From the NCBI RefSeq assembly GCF_005508865.1, contig NZ_SCOM01000001.1:1426001-1490000 (forward strand): a stretch of DNA of 64,000 bases, in the 5' to 3' direction. Positions 1-8,548 of the stretch are shown here, one piece after another. The stretch's first letter is position 1, and the number at the start of each line of letters is the position of its first letter. The notes under the pieces are model-generated. The model ran no database searches. It was not told where the DNA came from and saw only the letters and a list, made by a program, of their open reading frames with translations. A program made the translations under genes and the position numbers. This stretch comes from Pseudomonas sp. F(2018). GTDB taxonomy: Bacteria > Pseudomonadota > Gammaproteobacteria > Pseudomonadales > Pseudomonadaceae.

Positions 1-73
1 TAACCGATGATCAGTATGTCCACTGTTGCAGGCAGTGTGGTCTTGTTGTTGTGCATGTCGGTCTCTTGTCGTT

Positions 74-134
74 ATTGAGGGTGCGGTTCTTTTGTGGCAG
101 ATTATTCAAAATTGAGTAATCTCTCAATATTGAG
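74..134. promoter_or_regulatory. ATTGAG repeat cluster upstream of the PhyH-family gene
   Basis: ATTGAG occurs at 74-79, 111-116 and 129-134, with its complement CTCAAT at 123-128. ATTGAG-N6-CTCAAT is therefore a dyad. The block is AT-rich and ends about 60 bases before the start codon at 197, so it is a plausible operator or promoter region. The binding protein is unknown. No gene is visible in bases 1-196. Confidence 0.35.
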
Positions 135-196
135 TTTTGTCACGATTTCCCTATTCCAATAACAAGTCGAGCACGCTGTGCCGAGGGAGTTGAACC

Positions 197-1171
197 ATGT
201 CCTATCCCGCATACCCCGTACGAGTCCTGACTGCCGAGGAAATCCAGCGCTACCGCGACGATGGTGTGGTGATGATCAAGGGGGCGATCGAGCCGAACTG
301 GATGGCGATGATCGAGAGCGGCCTGGAGGAGGCGCGTAGCAATGCATCCATGGTGGGACGGTTCATGTCGCGCAAGGTGGAGGGCTACCAGATGGATATC
401 TTCCTCTGGAAGCGCATCGACGCTCTGCGCGATCTGATCTATTACGGTCCTTTCGCTCGCTGGGCCCAACAGTTGATGGGATCCCAGGAGGTTCGCTTCT
501 TCTACGACCAGATGTTCGTCAAGGAGCCCGGTACGGATGCACCGACGCCTTGGCACCAGGACCTCAGCTTCTGGCCGATTCGCGGCGAGCAGATCTGCTC
601 GTTCTGGATTCCCTGCGATCCGGTCAATCGCGAGAACAGCGGGCTGCTGTACGTGAAGAGCTCGCACAAGTGGCCGCAGCGCTTCAAGGCGATCTCGCCG
701 GACTACGTGGCGGCGATGATCGATGACGAGATGGACGATATCCCGGACATCAATGCCCATCCCGAGCGTTATGAGCTGCTCGACTGGGACATGGAGCCAG
801 GCGACATCCTGATGTTCCACCCGTTGACGCTGCACGGCTCGTACGGCAACCAATCGAGAACTCGTCGTCGACGTGCCCTGGCCTTGCGCTGGACCGGTGA
901 CGACGTGGTCTATGCGCCTTCAGCCAGGCGCATGCCGATCCATTACGCGCATGCCTCGTTACCAGGGGGCGCGCTGTGTGGTGGGGCCTTCCCCCGTATT
1001 CTGCCGGCGATGGACCCCATGGAGCGGGCAGTTCGCGCAACGCCCGAGCGGCCGAAGATTTCCAATCTGCTGCGCTCGTCTCTCGATAACGCCATTGCCG
1101 CGACGCGCTTGTCGCTGGGGCGTGGGAAGAGGCAGTCACTGCAGCAAACCTGGTCACGCCCCGATGCTTGA
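197..1171 (+). CDS. Phytanoyl-CoA dioxygenase (PhyH) family protein
   Basis: A 324-residue putative Fe(II)/2-oxoglutarate-dependent oxygenase of the PhyH family, probably cytoplasmic. The facial triad is visible as His120-x-Asp122 (context TPWHQDLSFW) and a distal His near 213 (TLHGSYGNQS). The arginine-rich stretch after it can supply the 2-oxoglutarate-binding Arg. A purine-rich ribosome site (GAGGGAG) sits just before ATG 197. The substrate cannot be read from sequence, because family members act on phytanoyl-CoA, ectoine, alkylsulfates and many small molecules. It is followed convergently by a TetR gene and then by an SDR and an FAH-family gene, so a small catabolic or modification function is likely. 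Family assignment is good; substrate is unknown. Confidence 0.85.
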   Translation: MSYPAYPVRVLTAEEIQRYRDDGVVMIKGAIEPNWMAMIESGLEEARSNASMVGRFMSRKVEGYQMDIFLWKRIDALRDLIYYGPFARWAQQLMGSQEVRFFYDQMFVKEPGTDAPTPWHQDLSFWPIRGEQICSFWIPCDPVNRENSGLLYVKSSHKWPQRFKAISPDYVAAMIDDEMDDIPDINAHPERYELLDWDMEPGDILMFHPLTLHGSYGNQSRTRRRRALALRWTGDDVVYAPSARRMPIHYAHASLPGGALCGGAFPRILPAMDPMERAVRATPERPKISNLLRSSLDNAIAATRLSLGRGKRQSLQQTWSRPDA

Positions 1172-1185
1172 GGGGAGAGGCATGC

Positions 1186-1797
1186 TCAAAGCTCGGACTT
1201 CAGGCTGGCGAGGGCTTCACAGAACATTTCCGCCATCGGCTTCTTGTGCCCGCTCTGGTTGCCCCAGGCCTGTGTCGTCAGCTTCATCGCGCCGATGGCG
1301 ATGATCGCCACCATCCGCAGCGCCACCTGGCGCTCGGGTTGCCTCCAGACTTCGCAGAGCGTGGCAAACAGCGCCTGCTCCTGCTCTGCGTAGAAGATCT
1401 GTTTGCGCGCGAGCAGTGACTCGCTTGAGCGCATCAGGTTGTCGAGGGACGTCATCTCCTCGGTGGTGTAGCTCGATATCTGCTTCGTCATGACATCGCG
1501 CACGGCATGCAGCGGTTGTACATCCGGCGAGGTCTTGAGCAGGTCGGCGCACATGCTGGCCCAGCCAGCATCCATGAAGGACATGAGGATGTCGTCCTTG
1601 GACTTGAAGTAGGCAAAGAAGGTACGCCGCGAAATGCCGGCTTCGGCGGCGATGGCGTCCAGTGTCGTCGCTTCGTAGCCGTTGGCCAGGAACAGGCTCA
1701 GCGCGGTGTCGACGATACGTTGGTGCGTCTCCCGACGCTTTTGCTCACGCAGGCCCTCCGCAGGTGGGTGGCCGCTGGAACGAGAAGGTTTTGACAT
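1186..1797 (-). CDS. TetR/AcrR family transcriptional regulator
   Basis: 203 residues. The N-terminal TetR helix-turn-helix occupies roughly residues 20-65 (ISRRTFFAYFKSKDDIL is the recognition-helix signature), followed by an all-helical ligand-binding domain of normal length. It is transcribed divergently from the SDR gene at 1906. The 108-base gap carries three copies of a GCACTNAGTGC-type palindrome, which are the obvious operators for this protein. It probably represses itself and the SDR gene; the PhyH gene converges on it from the other side. The ligand is unknown. Confidence 0.9.
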   Translation of the reverse strand: MSKPSRSSGHPPAEGLREQKRRETHQRIVDTALSLFLANGYEATTLDAIAAEAGISRRTFFAYFKSKDDILMSFMDAGWASMCADLLKTSPDVQPLHAVRDVMTKQISSYTTEEMTSLDNLMRSSESLLARKQIFYAEQEQALFATLCEVWRQPERQVALRMVAIIAIGAMKLTTQAWGNQSGHKKPMAEMFCEALASLKSEL

Positions 1798-1820
1798 TTG
1801 ATTACGCCTTGCTGCAATGT

Positions 1821-1875
1821 TGCACTCAGTGCAGATAAATTAAGCACTGAGTGCTTATAAAAGTGCACTCAGCAT
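1821..1875. promoter_or_regulatory. Triple palindromic TetR operator
   Basis: Three related sites lie between the divergent TetR and SDR genes: TGCACTCAGTGCA (1821-1833), AAGCACTGAGTGCTT (1842-1856) and a degraded third copy GTGCACTCAGCAT (1863-1875). Site centres are 22 and about 20 bases apart, about two helical turns, so bound dimers would lie on one face of the DNA. Confidence 0.7.
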
Positions 1876-1905
1876 ACCTTCCATCCGTTCTGCGGGGCAA
1901 AAATC

Positions 1906-2850
1906 ATGGCCAGTTGGAAAACTTCTGACATTCCCTTTCAAGGCGGCCGAACGGCCGTGGTGACAGGAACCGGCGGTATCGGTTTCGAGGTTTCACTGGC
2001 GTTGGCCCAAGCCGGTGCCCAGGTCATTGTCGCAGGGCGGAACCCTCTGAAAGGTGCGGCGGCCATCGAGCAGATTCGCCAGGTGGTGCCGGCCGCAGAC
2101 GTTCGTTTCGAAGCGGTCAACCTGGCCTGTCTCGAATCCATCGAGGCCTTCGGGAAGCGCTTGCGCTACTTGCACGACGGTCTGGACCTGCTGGTCAACA
2201 ACGCTGCGGTCATGACCCCGCCGACGCGCCGGGAAACGTCCGATGGCTTCGAGCTGCAGTTTGGCACCAACTACCTGGGGCACTTCGCTCTGACGGCTCA
2301 GCTGCTCCCCTTGCTGCGCAACGGCAAGAGACCGCGTGTGGTGAGCCTCTCGAGCGTGGCGGCGAGAAACGGCGCCATCGACTTTGATGACTTGCAGTCA
2401 GAGCGCGACTACAAGCCGATGGTGGCTTACAGCCAATCCAAACTGGCCTGCCTCATGTTCGCGCTCGAACTGCAGCGTCGCAGCAATGCAGGGGGCTGGG
2501 GCATCCAGAGCATCGCGTCCCATCCGGGTATCGCACGCACCGAACTGATACCCAACGGCATGGGCGCCCGAAGCGTGCCGGGGATGCTCCGCCGCTATTT
2601 ATGGTTCCTGTTCCAACCCGCGGCACAGGGGGCGCTGCCCACTCTCTTCGCCGCCACGGCGCCCTATGCCCAGCGCGGCGGTTACTACGGTCCGAACGGG
2701 CTCAGTGAAACTCGCGGTTCTCCGTCCCCCGCTTTCATCCCGCCGAGAGCGCTGAGTACTGCTGACGCCGCGCGACTTTGGGAGGAATCGGAGCGGCTTG
2801 TCGAGCTGGTCTTTCCTGCAAAGGAGCGTCGTTTCCCCGAATCAGCTTGA
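1906..2850 (+). CDS. SDR family NAD(P)-dependent oxidoreductase
   Basis: 314 residues, a classical or extended short-chain dehydrogenase/reductase, probably cytosolic. Visible are the cofactor motif TGTGGIG (residues 20-26), NNAAV near 98-102, the catalytic Ser in VVSLSS (about 149) and Tyr175-x3-Lys179 (YSQSK). The overall sequence resembles retinol dehydrogenase or WW-domain-oxidoreductase-like SDRs. It acts on an alcohol or ketone that cannot be named. It is divergent from the TetR gene and probably controlled by the operators at 1821-1875. Confidence 0.88.
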   Translation: MASWKTSDIPFQGGRTAVVTGTGGIGFEVSLALAQAGAQVIVAGRNPLKGAAAIEQIRQVVPAADVRFEAVNLACLESIEAFGKRLRYLHDGLDLLVNNAAVMTPPTRRETSDGFELQFGTNYLGHFALTAQLLPLLRNGKRPRVVSLSSVAARNGAIDFDDLQSERDYKPMVAYSQSKLACLMFALELQRRSNAGGWGIQSIASHPGIARTELIPNGMGARSVPGMLRRYLWFLFQPAAQGALPTLFAATAPYAQRGGYYGPNGLSETRGSPSPAFIPPRALSTADAARLWEESERLVELVFPAKERRFPESA

Positions 2851-3016
2851 GCCCCAGAGAGGCTCATCACTCACGGACCTTCCAGGATCTGGACGGGGAG
2901 CGCCTATGCAAACTGCGCCAGTTCCCAGGGCGTGCTAATGCCCAAACCCAGCGCCTGTTTTCGTACTGATGCGGCTCAGCCGCCTGTTCTCGCAAGCACT
3001 GAAAAAGGAGCAAATC

Positions 3017-3989
3017 ATGAAAGCCTCTGCTATCGGCATGCTGGTAACTTCCCTGTTGGTTGCCAGCGGCGTGCACGCCGAAGTCTTTTCGCTGAAGGTC
3101 GAAAACGACGTCGTCACGGGCGGTCAGGATGGCCACTATACGAACGGAATCGAAGGCTTCTGGGCATTCGAGCCCGCGCAGGAGCATTGGACCAGGAACC
3201 TCGCCGACTTTCTGCCGGGCTGGTCTGCCAGTGACCTGACCTATTCCGCATACCGTTTCGGCCACCAGCTCTACACCCCCGAGGAGATCGAAACCGCCGA
3301 GCTGCAGGAGGATGATCGCCCCTACGCCGGGATGTTCTTCGGTGGTGTGACGCTGTTTTCTGCAGAGCAGCTTGAGGGGGTGCGCAAGACCGATACCTTC
3401 ACGCTCGATGTGGGCCTCGTTGGCCAGGGGGCCAGGCGAGAGGCTGCAACGGGCGGTGCACAAGGTGACAGGGAGCGATGCGCCGGAAGGATGGGACCAT
3501 CAGCTCGAGAACGAGCCTTTTGTAAACCTGGGCTATGAAAAGCGCTGGTGGCTGCAGAACCGGCTGGGAGGTTTGGAGCTGGAGTACGGGCCGAGCGTCG
3601 GCGGGGCAGTCGGCAATCTCTATACCTACGCATCCACCGGTGCCGGGGTTCGCCTCGGTCAGGGGCTATCGCGCAGCTTCAGCCAGTTCTCCGTTACGCC
3701 CGCCCCCAGTGGCGTCCAGTATTTCAAGCCCGGTGAGGGCCTCGGCTGGTTTGTCTTCGCCAACTTCGAAGGGCGCTTCATGGCGCACAACATGCTCCTC
3801 GACGGCAACACCTTCGAAGATAGCCACTCCGTGGATCGGGAGAAATGGGTGGGCGATGCTCAGCTGGGAGTGGCAATGCTCTGGGATCGCTGGCAGCTGT
3901 CGTTTGCCAACGTCTGGCGCAGCCACGAATTCGAGACCCAGCGCGAGCACGACCAATTCGGATCGATCAGCCTGTCCACTTGGTTGTGA
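3017..3989 (+). pseudogene. LpxR-like lipid A deacylase (DUF2219 family), frameshifted
   Basis: ATG 3017 follows AAGGAG and opens a secreted protein with signal peptide MKASAIGMLVTSLLVASGVHA. The N-terminal part carries the LpxR/DUF2219 features: EVFSLKVENDVVTGGQDGHYTNG, then DDRPYAG near residue 103. Reading breaks at the G5 run 3427-3431. The rest of the family (EGWDHQLENEPFVNLGYEKRW through the C-terminal strand ending in SISLSTWL) continues in the next frame to 3989. Removing one G restores a continuous protein of about 323 residues, normal for an outer-membrane 3'-O-deacylase of lipid A. It is a pseudogene, a phase-variable gene or a sequence error. The start and both halves are otherwise intact. 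Confidence 0.8.
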
Positions 3990-4071
3990 TGCGGAGGGGG
4001 GCCTGCAGATAGTCCAGGCAAAGCCAGGCTGTGTTGCGGATCAACTAAACGAACAATAATGAGGCTTGTCC

Positions 4072-4947
4072 ATGAAGGTCCGACGCATATGCGACGTCAA
4101 CGCCCCTCGAGGGTCGCGGCTTGAGATTGTGACGGGAGCTCCTGACGCAGTAATTCCGGAGTGGTTGGAAGAGCTCGCGCCGGCTGCCCCAGGCGAAGGA
4201 GGGGGCGTGCTGCCTTTTCAGCCGCGCTCGTTCCGTGACTGCATGCTGTTCGAGCAGCACTGGATCCAGGCATCACGAGGATTCGTAAGGCGCTTCATGC
4301 CAACCGTCTTCAGAATCACTCAGCTCTACGAACACCTCAGTCAGTCACCTTTTCCGGCCTTCCGTCCGCCGGCGCTCTGGAAGCGCCAGCCGATCTATTA
4401 CTTCAGCAACCACCTGACGATCGTTCCCGGTGACACGCCCGTGAAGTATCCAAGCCACACCCAAGCATTCGATTACGAATTGGAGCTTGGCATCGTGCTG
4501 GCAAAGCCGCTGTTCAACGCCACGCCGGATGAGGCCTTGGATGCTATTGGCGGTTTCGTCGTCCTGAATGACTTTTCCGCACGGGATATTCAGCGATCAG
4601 AGATGCGTTCCGGCTTCGGCCCGCAGAAGTGCAAGCATTTCCTGTCCTCCATTTCGCAGATCCTGACCACCGCGGATGAGGTGCTTCCCCGGATAGGCTC
4701 GCTTACGGCGACTGTGCATTTGAATGGCGAGCTGGTCTCAGAAACCTCCACCGCAGACATGCGCTATTCGCTGGGAGAACTACTGGCATTCCTGTCCAGT
4801 TCCGAGCCGCTCTATCCCGGGGAGCTGATCGGGACCGGCACGCTCCCCGGAGGGTGCGGAATCGAGAACGGCCGCCTGCTCGAGAGGGGGGACACTCTGC
4901 AGTTGTCCATCGAGGGGGTTGGCGAGCTGGGGCACATGATTCTTTGA
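4072..4947 (+). CDS. Fumarylacetoacetate hydrolase (FAH) family protein
   Basis: 291 residues from ATG 4072, with GAGG about 8 bases upstream; an in-frame TTG six bases earlier is less likely. The C-terminal FAH fold shows the metal ligands in DYELELG (Glu136, Glu138) and VLNDFSARD (Asp167). Members cleave or decarboxylate beta-diketo acids, or hydrate and isomerise related compounds, in aromatic catabolism. The long N-terminal segment (about 100 residues before the core) fits the eukaryote-like FAH subgroup. It follows the LpxR-like gene without a clear shared promoter. Its substrate is not readable; the nearby PhyH and SDR genes hint at a common small-molecule pathway. Confidence 0.85.
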   Translation: MKVRRICDVNAPRGSRLEIVTGAPDAVIPEWLEELAPAAPGEGGGVLPFQPRSFRDCMLFEQHWIQASRGFVRRFMPTVFRITQLYEHLSQSPFPAFRPPALWKRQPIYYFSNHLTIVPGDTPVKYPSHTQAFDYELELGIVLAKPLFNATPDEALDAIGGFVVLNDFSARDIQRSEMRSGFGPQKCKHFLSSISQILTTADEVLPRIGSLTATVHLNGELVSETSTADMRYSLGELLAFLSSSEPLYPGELIGTGTLPGGCGIENGRLLERGDTLQLSIEGVGELGHMIL

Positions 4948-5015
4948 GGCGACTCGTTCAAACATGGAAAGCAGGATTTGGGATGCTGCGGGTCGATTGA
5001 GCATGTTTAGGCCAT

Positions 5016-5109
5016 CGGACGTGGCTGCTTCTGGCCGGACGCGTTCGTCTGTGAGCGGCAGCTCCTGGCCGACAGCCCAACGTCTGCTTCCGGCCAAAAG
5101 CGGTCGTTC
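5016..5109. repeat. Dispersed palindromic element, copy 1 (one and a half units)
   Basis: Intergenic gap 4948-5269 holds this element. A left arm (GCTTCTGGCCGGA) and a centre are followed by a second half unit ending CTTCCGGCCAAAAGCGGTC. It matches the copies at 10319, 35481 and 37981. Downstream of it, 5125-5215 carries a short open stretch with a repeated CTGAACACC that I cannot assign. Nothing else is visible in the gap. Confidence 0.75.
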
Positions 5110-5269
5110 AAGGGAGCCTGCTGTAGGCGCTGCACCAAGTTGAACACCGTGCCGGCCTCACCTGACACCCTGAACCGAAAAAGTCTGAACACCCTGCTGG
5201 GAAAATTGATGCAGTAAAGCAGTAGGACGAAGATTGGCCCCGCCGCGGGCAGGGCCTTCATTGTTACGT

Positions 5270-5791
5270 CTAAGATGCTATATAGATGAGCTCAATGATT
5301 TCGCCAGGGGTAATTGTTTTCTTCATCCACTGCTCGCACTCCGAGTTCTGAGATAGGGTCCCAACCGAGAACAAGGGGGACTGTTCTTTGTTTGATATCC
5401 CCGCCTCGTAGAAACAGGTTATGTCTGACCCATTGTGCGCTCTGATTATAAAGTTGCTTTCTTTTGTAGCTATGTGAAGCTGCTGGCTTTCATAGCCCTC
5501 AGGATTAAGACTTGGGTGAAGGCGTAGTAGTTTCTCGATCTCATCTTGGTTGAAACGCCGCGGTGTTGAGTCGCTAGCATAGTGACCTATTTGGATGTGG
5601 TCTCCGCTTGGAATAGTCGCCTTGGCAATGATGGTTGAACTATGCGAGGCGATGTCTTTAGCTTGTGCGATAAGGTGCAAAGCTCTTTTGTTTTCTGTCT
5701 GCGAAATGATCAATTCAAAAGCTTCGTTGGTCACTGTGTCATGACTGAACAACTCTTTGCCATTTACATAAAGACTTACTTGTGGGGACAT
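5270..5791 (-). CDS. Hypothetical protein, candidate Rhs immunity partner
   Basis: 173 residues from ATG 5791, preceded by GAGGAAG. An upstream in-frame ATG at 5962 is unlikely because it lies inside the Rhs gene. The start sits only 7 bases after the Rhs stop. The protein is soluble, acidic and without signal peptide (begins MSPQVSLYVNGKEL), and I recognise no family. Its base composition is clearly AT-richer than the surrounding chromosome. A short, AT-rich, cytosolic gene directly downstream of a variable Rhs C-terminus is the standard position of an immunity gene. That function is inference from position only. Confidence 0.6.
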   Translation of the reverse strand: MSPQVSLYVNGKELFSHDTVTNEAFELIISQTENKRALHLIAQAKDIASHSSTIIAKATIPSGDHIQIGHYASDSTPRRFNQDEIEKLLRLHPSLNPEGYESQQLHIATKESNFIIRAHNGSDITCFYEAGISNKEQSPLFSVGTLSQNSECEQWMKKTITPGEIIELIYIAS

Positions 5792-5798
5792 ATCTTCC

Positions 5799-8531
5799 TC
5801 AGAAGAGAATTGGTCTAATTGGCGGCACTTTGTAGTTTGGGCATCGCTGATTATGAATGCTTGCCTTCTGATTGAATCGTGTAATCGCGCTTTGTGCGGC
5901 AGCCACATCTTGTTCACTGGCTGATAGGCCGTAGAGTTCAAGGATGAATGCTCTTGTGGCAAGCAATCCTTTCTGGGCTACGTAGCAGCCATCGTCTCCA
6001 TTGGGATCGTCTTTCGAGCACTGTCCTGTAGGTTGTTTCGGCGGGGGGAATAATGGTACGACGTTGGATTCTTGGCCAATGGATGGGTGGTAAGCACTAA
6101 TCGGGGTAATGAGGCCGCCCATACCAGGCATCACTCCGACTCCTCTCACTCCCAATGGCTGTTGTGGCCTAACAGGAAATAGCCCATCGGGGTCCGAAGA
6201 CCTTAAAGGATTCCCCTCTACATACCCGTAGGTATTCAGCCCCCCATCCAGACCAATCGGATCGCTTTCGACGTAGCGCCCGGTCTGCGGGTCGTAATCG
6301 CGGAAGTAGTTGTAGTGCAGGCCGGAATCGCTATCGAAGTACTGACCGGGGAACCGCAGGTTGATTGCGTTTAAGCCACTGTTAGCAACGCTCACTGCGT
6401 TACCCATACCAAACGCATCGGACTTCCAGCGCCATACCTCCTGACCAGCCTGATTGGTAGCCAAGCGCGGAGTGTTGAGGTGGTCGGCATGCAGGTAGAA
6501 GGCAGTACTGGCGGTGATTGCCCCCTGGCTATTGAATTTCAGTGTGATACCGCCGATGGGCATGCCGTCCAGCCAGAAGTAATACTGGCTAGTGATTTTG
6601 GTGCCTGAACTGCTATAGCGGGTCTCACCTAGAAGTTGGCCATCGGCACCATAGAGGAAGGTATAGGTGTAGCCACCGGCGACCTTGATTACGCGTTGAC
6701 CCAACGCGTTGTAGCGGTATTCGCCGACTATCGCGCCGTTGTATTTGGCTGTGCTCAAACGGCCCTGGGGGTCGTACTCGAGTTCGCGACCGGCGCGGAT
6801 CATTTGCAGGTTGCCGGCGGCGTCGCTGGGCAGCGCCAGCGAGCCGATACGGGTTAAGCGATTACTATCGGTGCCGTAGGTATAGGTGTTGGTAGAGGTG
6901 CTTGTAACTTGCCCGCTGCTCAGCGCCTCCGTCACCCGCTTGGATCGATTGCCTACAGCATCGTACCCGTAAGTCTTGCGCTCGGCGGCCTGCTCTTCGC
7001 TAGTGAGTCGATCCAGCTCGTCGTAGCCATAGGTGAGGTCGCCGAACAGTCCGCTTTGCAGGGTTTTGATGTTGCTGTTAGCGTCGTAGCCATAGGTCGC
7101 CTGCCAAGGGCCAACACTCTGCTGCTTCAAGCGATAGTCTTGATCGTAGGTTCGCGAGAGCGTCAGCCCATTGGCCCACGTCAGGCTCTTCAGCGGGCCA
7201 AAAGGCATGTAGCTCAGCGAGGTGGCAAGAGGTGCGGGCGCTTGCGAGCCTAGAACCAACACCACGTCACTAACCTGGCCTGCAGCATTGCGTGGATACT
7301 CCACCGCAATCCCGTCTGGGTAAGCGATGCGGGTTAACTGGTCGGCGCTGTCGTAGCCGTATTCAAGCGCGTCGTAGACATCCCCATTCGCGATCTCCAC
7401 GGAGCGAATCTGCTCCACCAGATTTCCCCGGGCATCGTAGTGGTAGCCAAGCACCCCACTGGCATCCTGCACCCCGGTAAGTCGACCGATGCCATGATTA
7501 CCATCGGCAGTCATGTCGTAGTGGTATTGGACATTCAGCGCAGGGTTAGCGGGGTACTGCTTGGTCTTGAGGCGATTCAGTGCATCGTAGCTGTAGGTAG
7601 TAACCACATTTCGAGCGTCTGTCTTGCTCAGCACGTTGCCAGCGTCGTCATGGGTGAAGGTGGTCGTGCCACTGTCCTTGCTGATCACCTGCTTCAGATT
7701 ACCTAGACCGTCGTATTTGTATTCGGTGACGACGCTGCGTGGGTCGGTCACTTTGGTCAGGTTGTCTTGAGCGTCATACCCATGAATGGTGACGCCGTTG
7801 CGCGGATCTGTGCTGGATACCAGCCGATTCAGGGCATCAAAGCCCGTTACCGTACTGTGCCCCTTGGGCGTAGTAATAGAAGAAGGATTGTCGTTAAGGT
7901 CGTAGCCGTACTTCTGAGTCTGAAGGTCGGCGCCGATCGACTGCATCAGGCGGCCCAGTTCGTCGTAGACCCAGCTCCGCTGTTGGGTGAGCGTATTGGA
8001 TGCGTCCCTGACAACTTGGGACTTCCTGTTCCCCATGTTGTCGTAACCGAACTCCACCGACTCATTCAGATTGTTGGTGATCTGCTCCAGCCGGCGTGCG
8101 CCGTTCCAGGTGTAGCTCAACCAACTCCCGTCTCCACGAGTAACCTTGATGATCTGACCGATATCGTCGTGGTCGAAACTCGTGGTGCTGCCGCCTGTGG
8201 TTACTGATTTCAGCCAGCCTTGCGGGGTATAGGTCAGCGTAGAGGTGACATTGTTGGCGTCGACCACGGTTTGTGGATTGCCATAGCTATCGAAGTTGGA
8301 CAACTGTGTGATGTGGTTAAGGGCATTAGTGACCTGACTCAAGCGACCCGAGGTGTCATAGGTGTAGGTCGTGATGTCGCTTACGTCGGTGCGCGGCCCA
8401 TCGGCAGTCTCTACCAGGCCAAGGCTGTTATAGGTGTAGCTCCAGCTGCGCTCGATGGCATGAGCGCTCGGTTGCCCCAATGTTGCTACCAGGGCGAGGC
8501 TGAGCAGGCTTACGCGATGCTTGATGTCCAT
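5799..8531 (-). CDS. Rhs/YD-repeat protein with Rhs core and variable C-terminus
   Basis: 910 residues. A Sec-type signal peptide (MDIKHRVSLLSLALVATLGQPSAHA) is followed directly by YD repeats (many GYD and YTYD units, about residues 30-650). The Rhs-associated core follows at about 675-785, including the LRFPGQYFDSDSGLHYN and YVESDPIGLDGGLN signatures and ending at DPDGL. After the core is a unique tail of about 125 residues with four Cys (CSKDDPNGDDGC and RCPNYK) that I do not recognise. This is where polymorphic toxins carry their effector. The gene starts 17 bases after the preceding YD-repeat gene with AAGGAA as ribosome site. It contains no DUF6531-type N-terminal domain, which is in the upstream gene. 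Confidence 0.85.
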   Translation of the reverse strand: MDIKHRVSLLSLALVATLGQPSAHAIERSWSYTYNSLGLVETADGPRTDVSDITTYTYDTSGRLSQVTNALNHITQLSNFDSYGNPQTVVDANNVTSTLTYTPQGWLKSVTTGGSTTSFDHDDIGQIIKVTRGDGSWLSYTWNGARRLEQITNNLNESVEFGYDNMGNRKSQVVRDASNTLTQQRSWVYDELGRLMQSIGADLQTQKYGYDLNDNPSSITTPKGHSTVTGFDALNRLVSSTDPRNGVTIHGYDAQDNLTKVTDPRSVVTEYKYDGLGNLKQVISKDSGTTTFTHDDAGNVLSKTDARNVVTTYSYDALNRLKTKQYPANPALNVQYHYDMTADGNHGIGRLTGVQDASGVLGYHYDARGNLVEQIRSVEIANGDVYDALEYGYDSADQLTRIAYPDGIAVEYPRNAAGQVSDVVLVLGSQAPAPLATSLSYMPFGPLKSLTWANGLTLSRTYDQDYRLKQQSVGPWQATYGYDANSNIKTLQSGLFGDLTYGYDELDRLTSEEQAAERKTYGYDAVGNRSKRVTEALSSGQVTSTSTNTYTYGTDSNRLTRIGSLALPSDAAGNLQMIRAGRELEYDPQGRLSTAKYNGAIVGEYRYNALGQRVIKVAGGYTYTFLYGADGQLLGETRYSSSGTKITSQYYFWLDGMPIGGITLKFNSQGAITASTAFYLHADHLNTPRLATNQAGQEVWRWKSDAFGMGNAVSVANSGLNAINLRFPGQYFDSDSGLHYNYFRDYDPQTGRYVESDPIGLDGGLNTYGYVEGNPLRSSDPDGLFPVRPQQPLGVRGVGVMPGMGGLITPISAYHPSIGQESNVVPLFPPPKQPTGQCSKDDPNGDDGCYVAQKGLLATRAFILELYGLSASEQDVAAAQSAITRFNQKASIHNQRCPNYKVPPIRPILF

Positions 8532-8548
8532 GTGTCAGTTCCTTCTGA

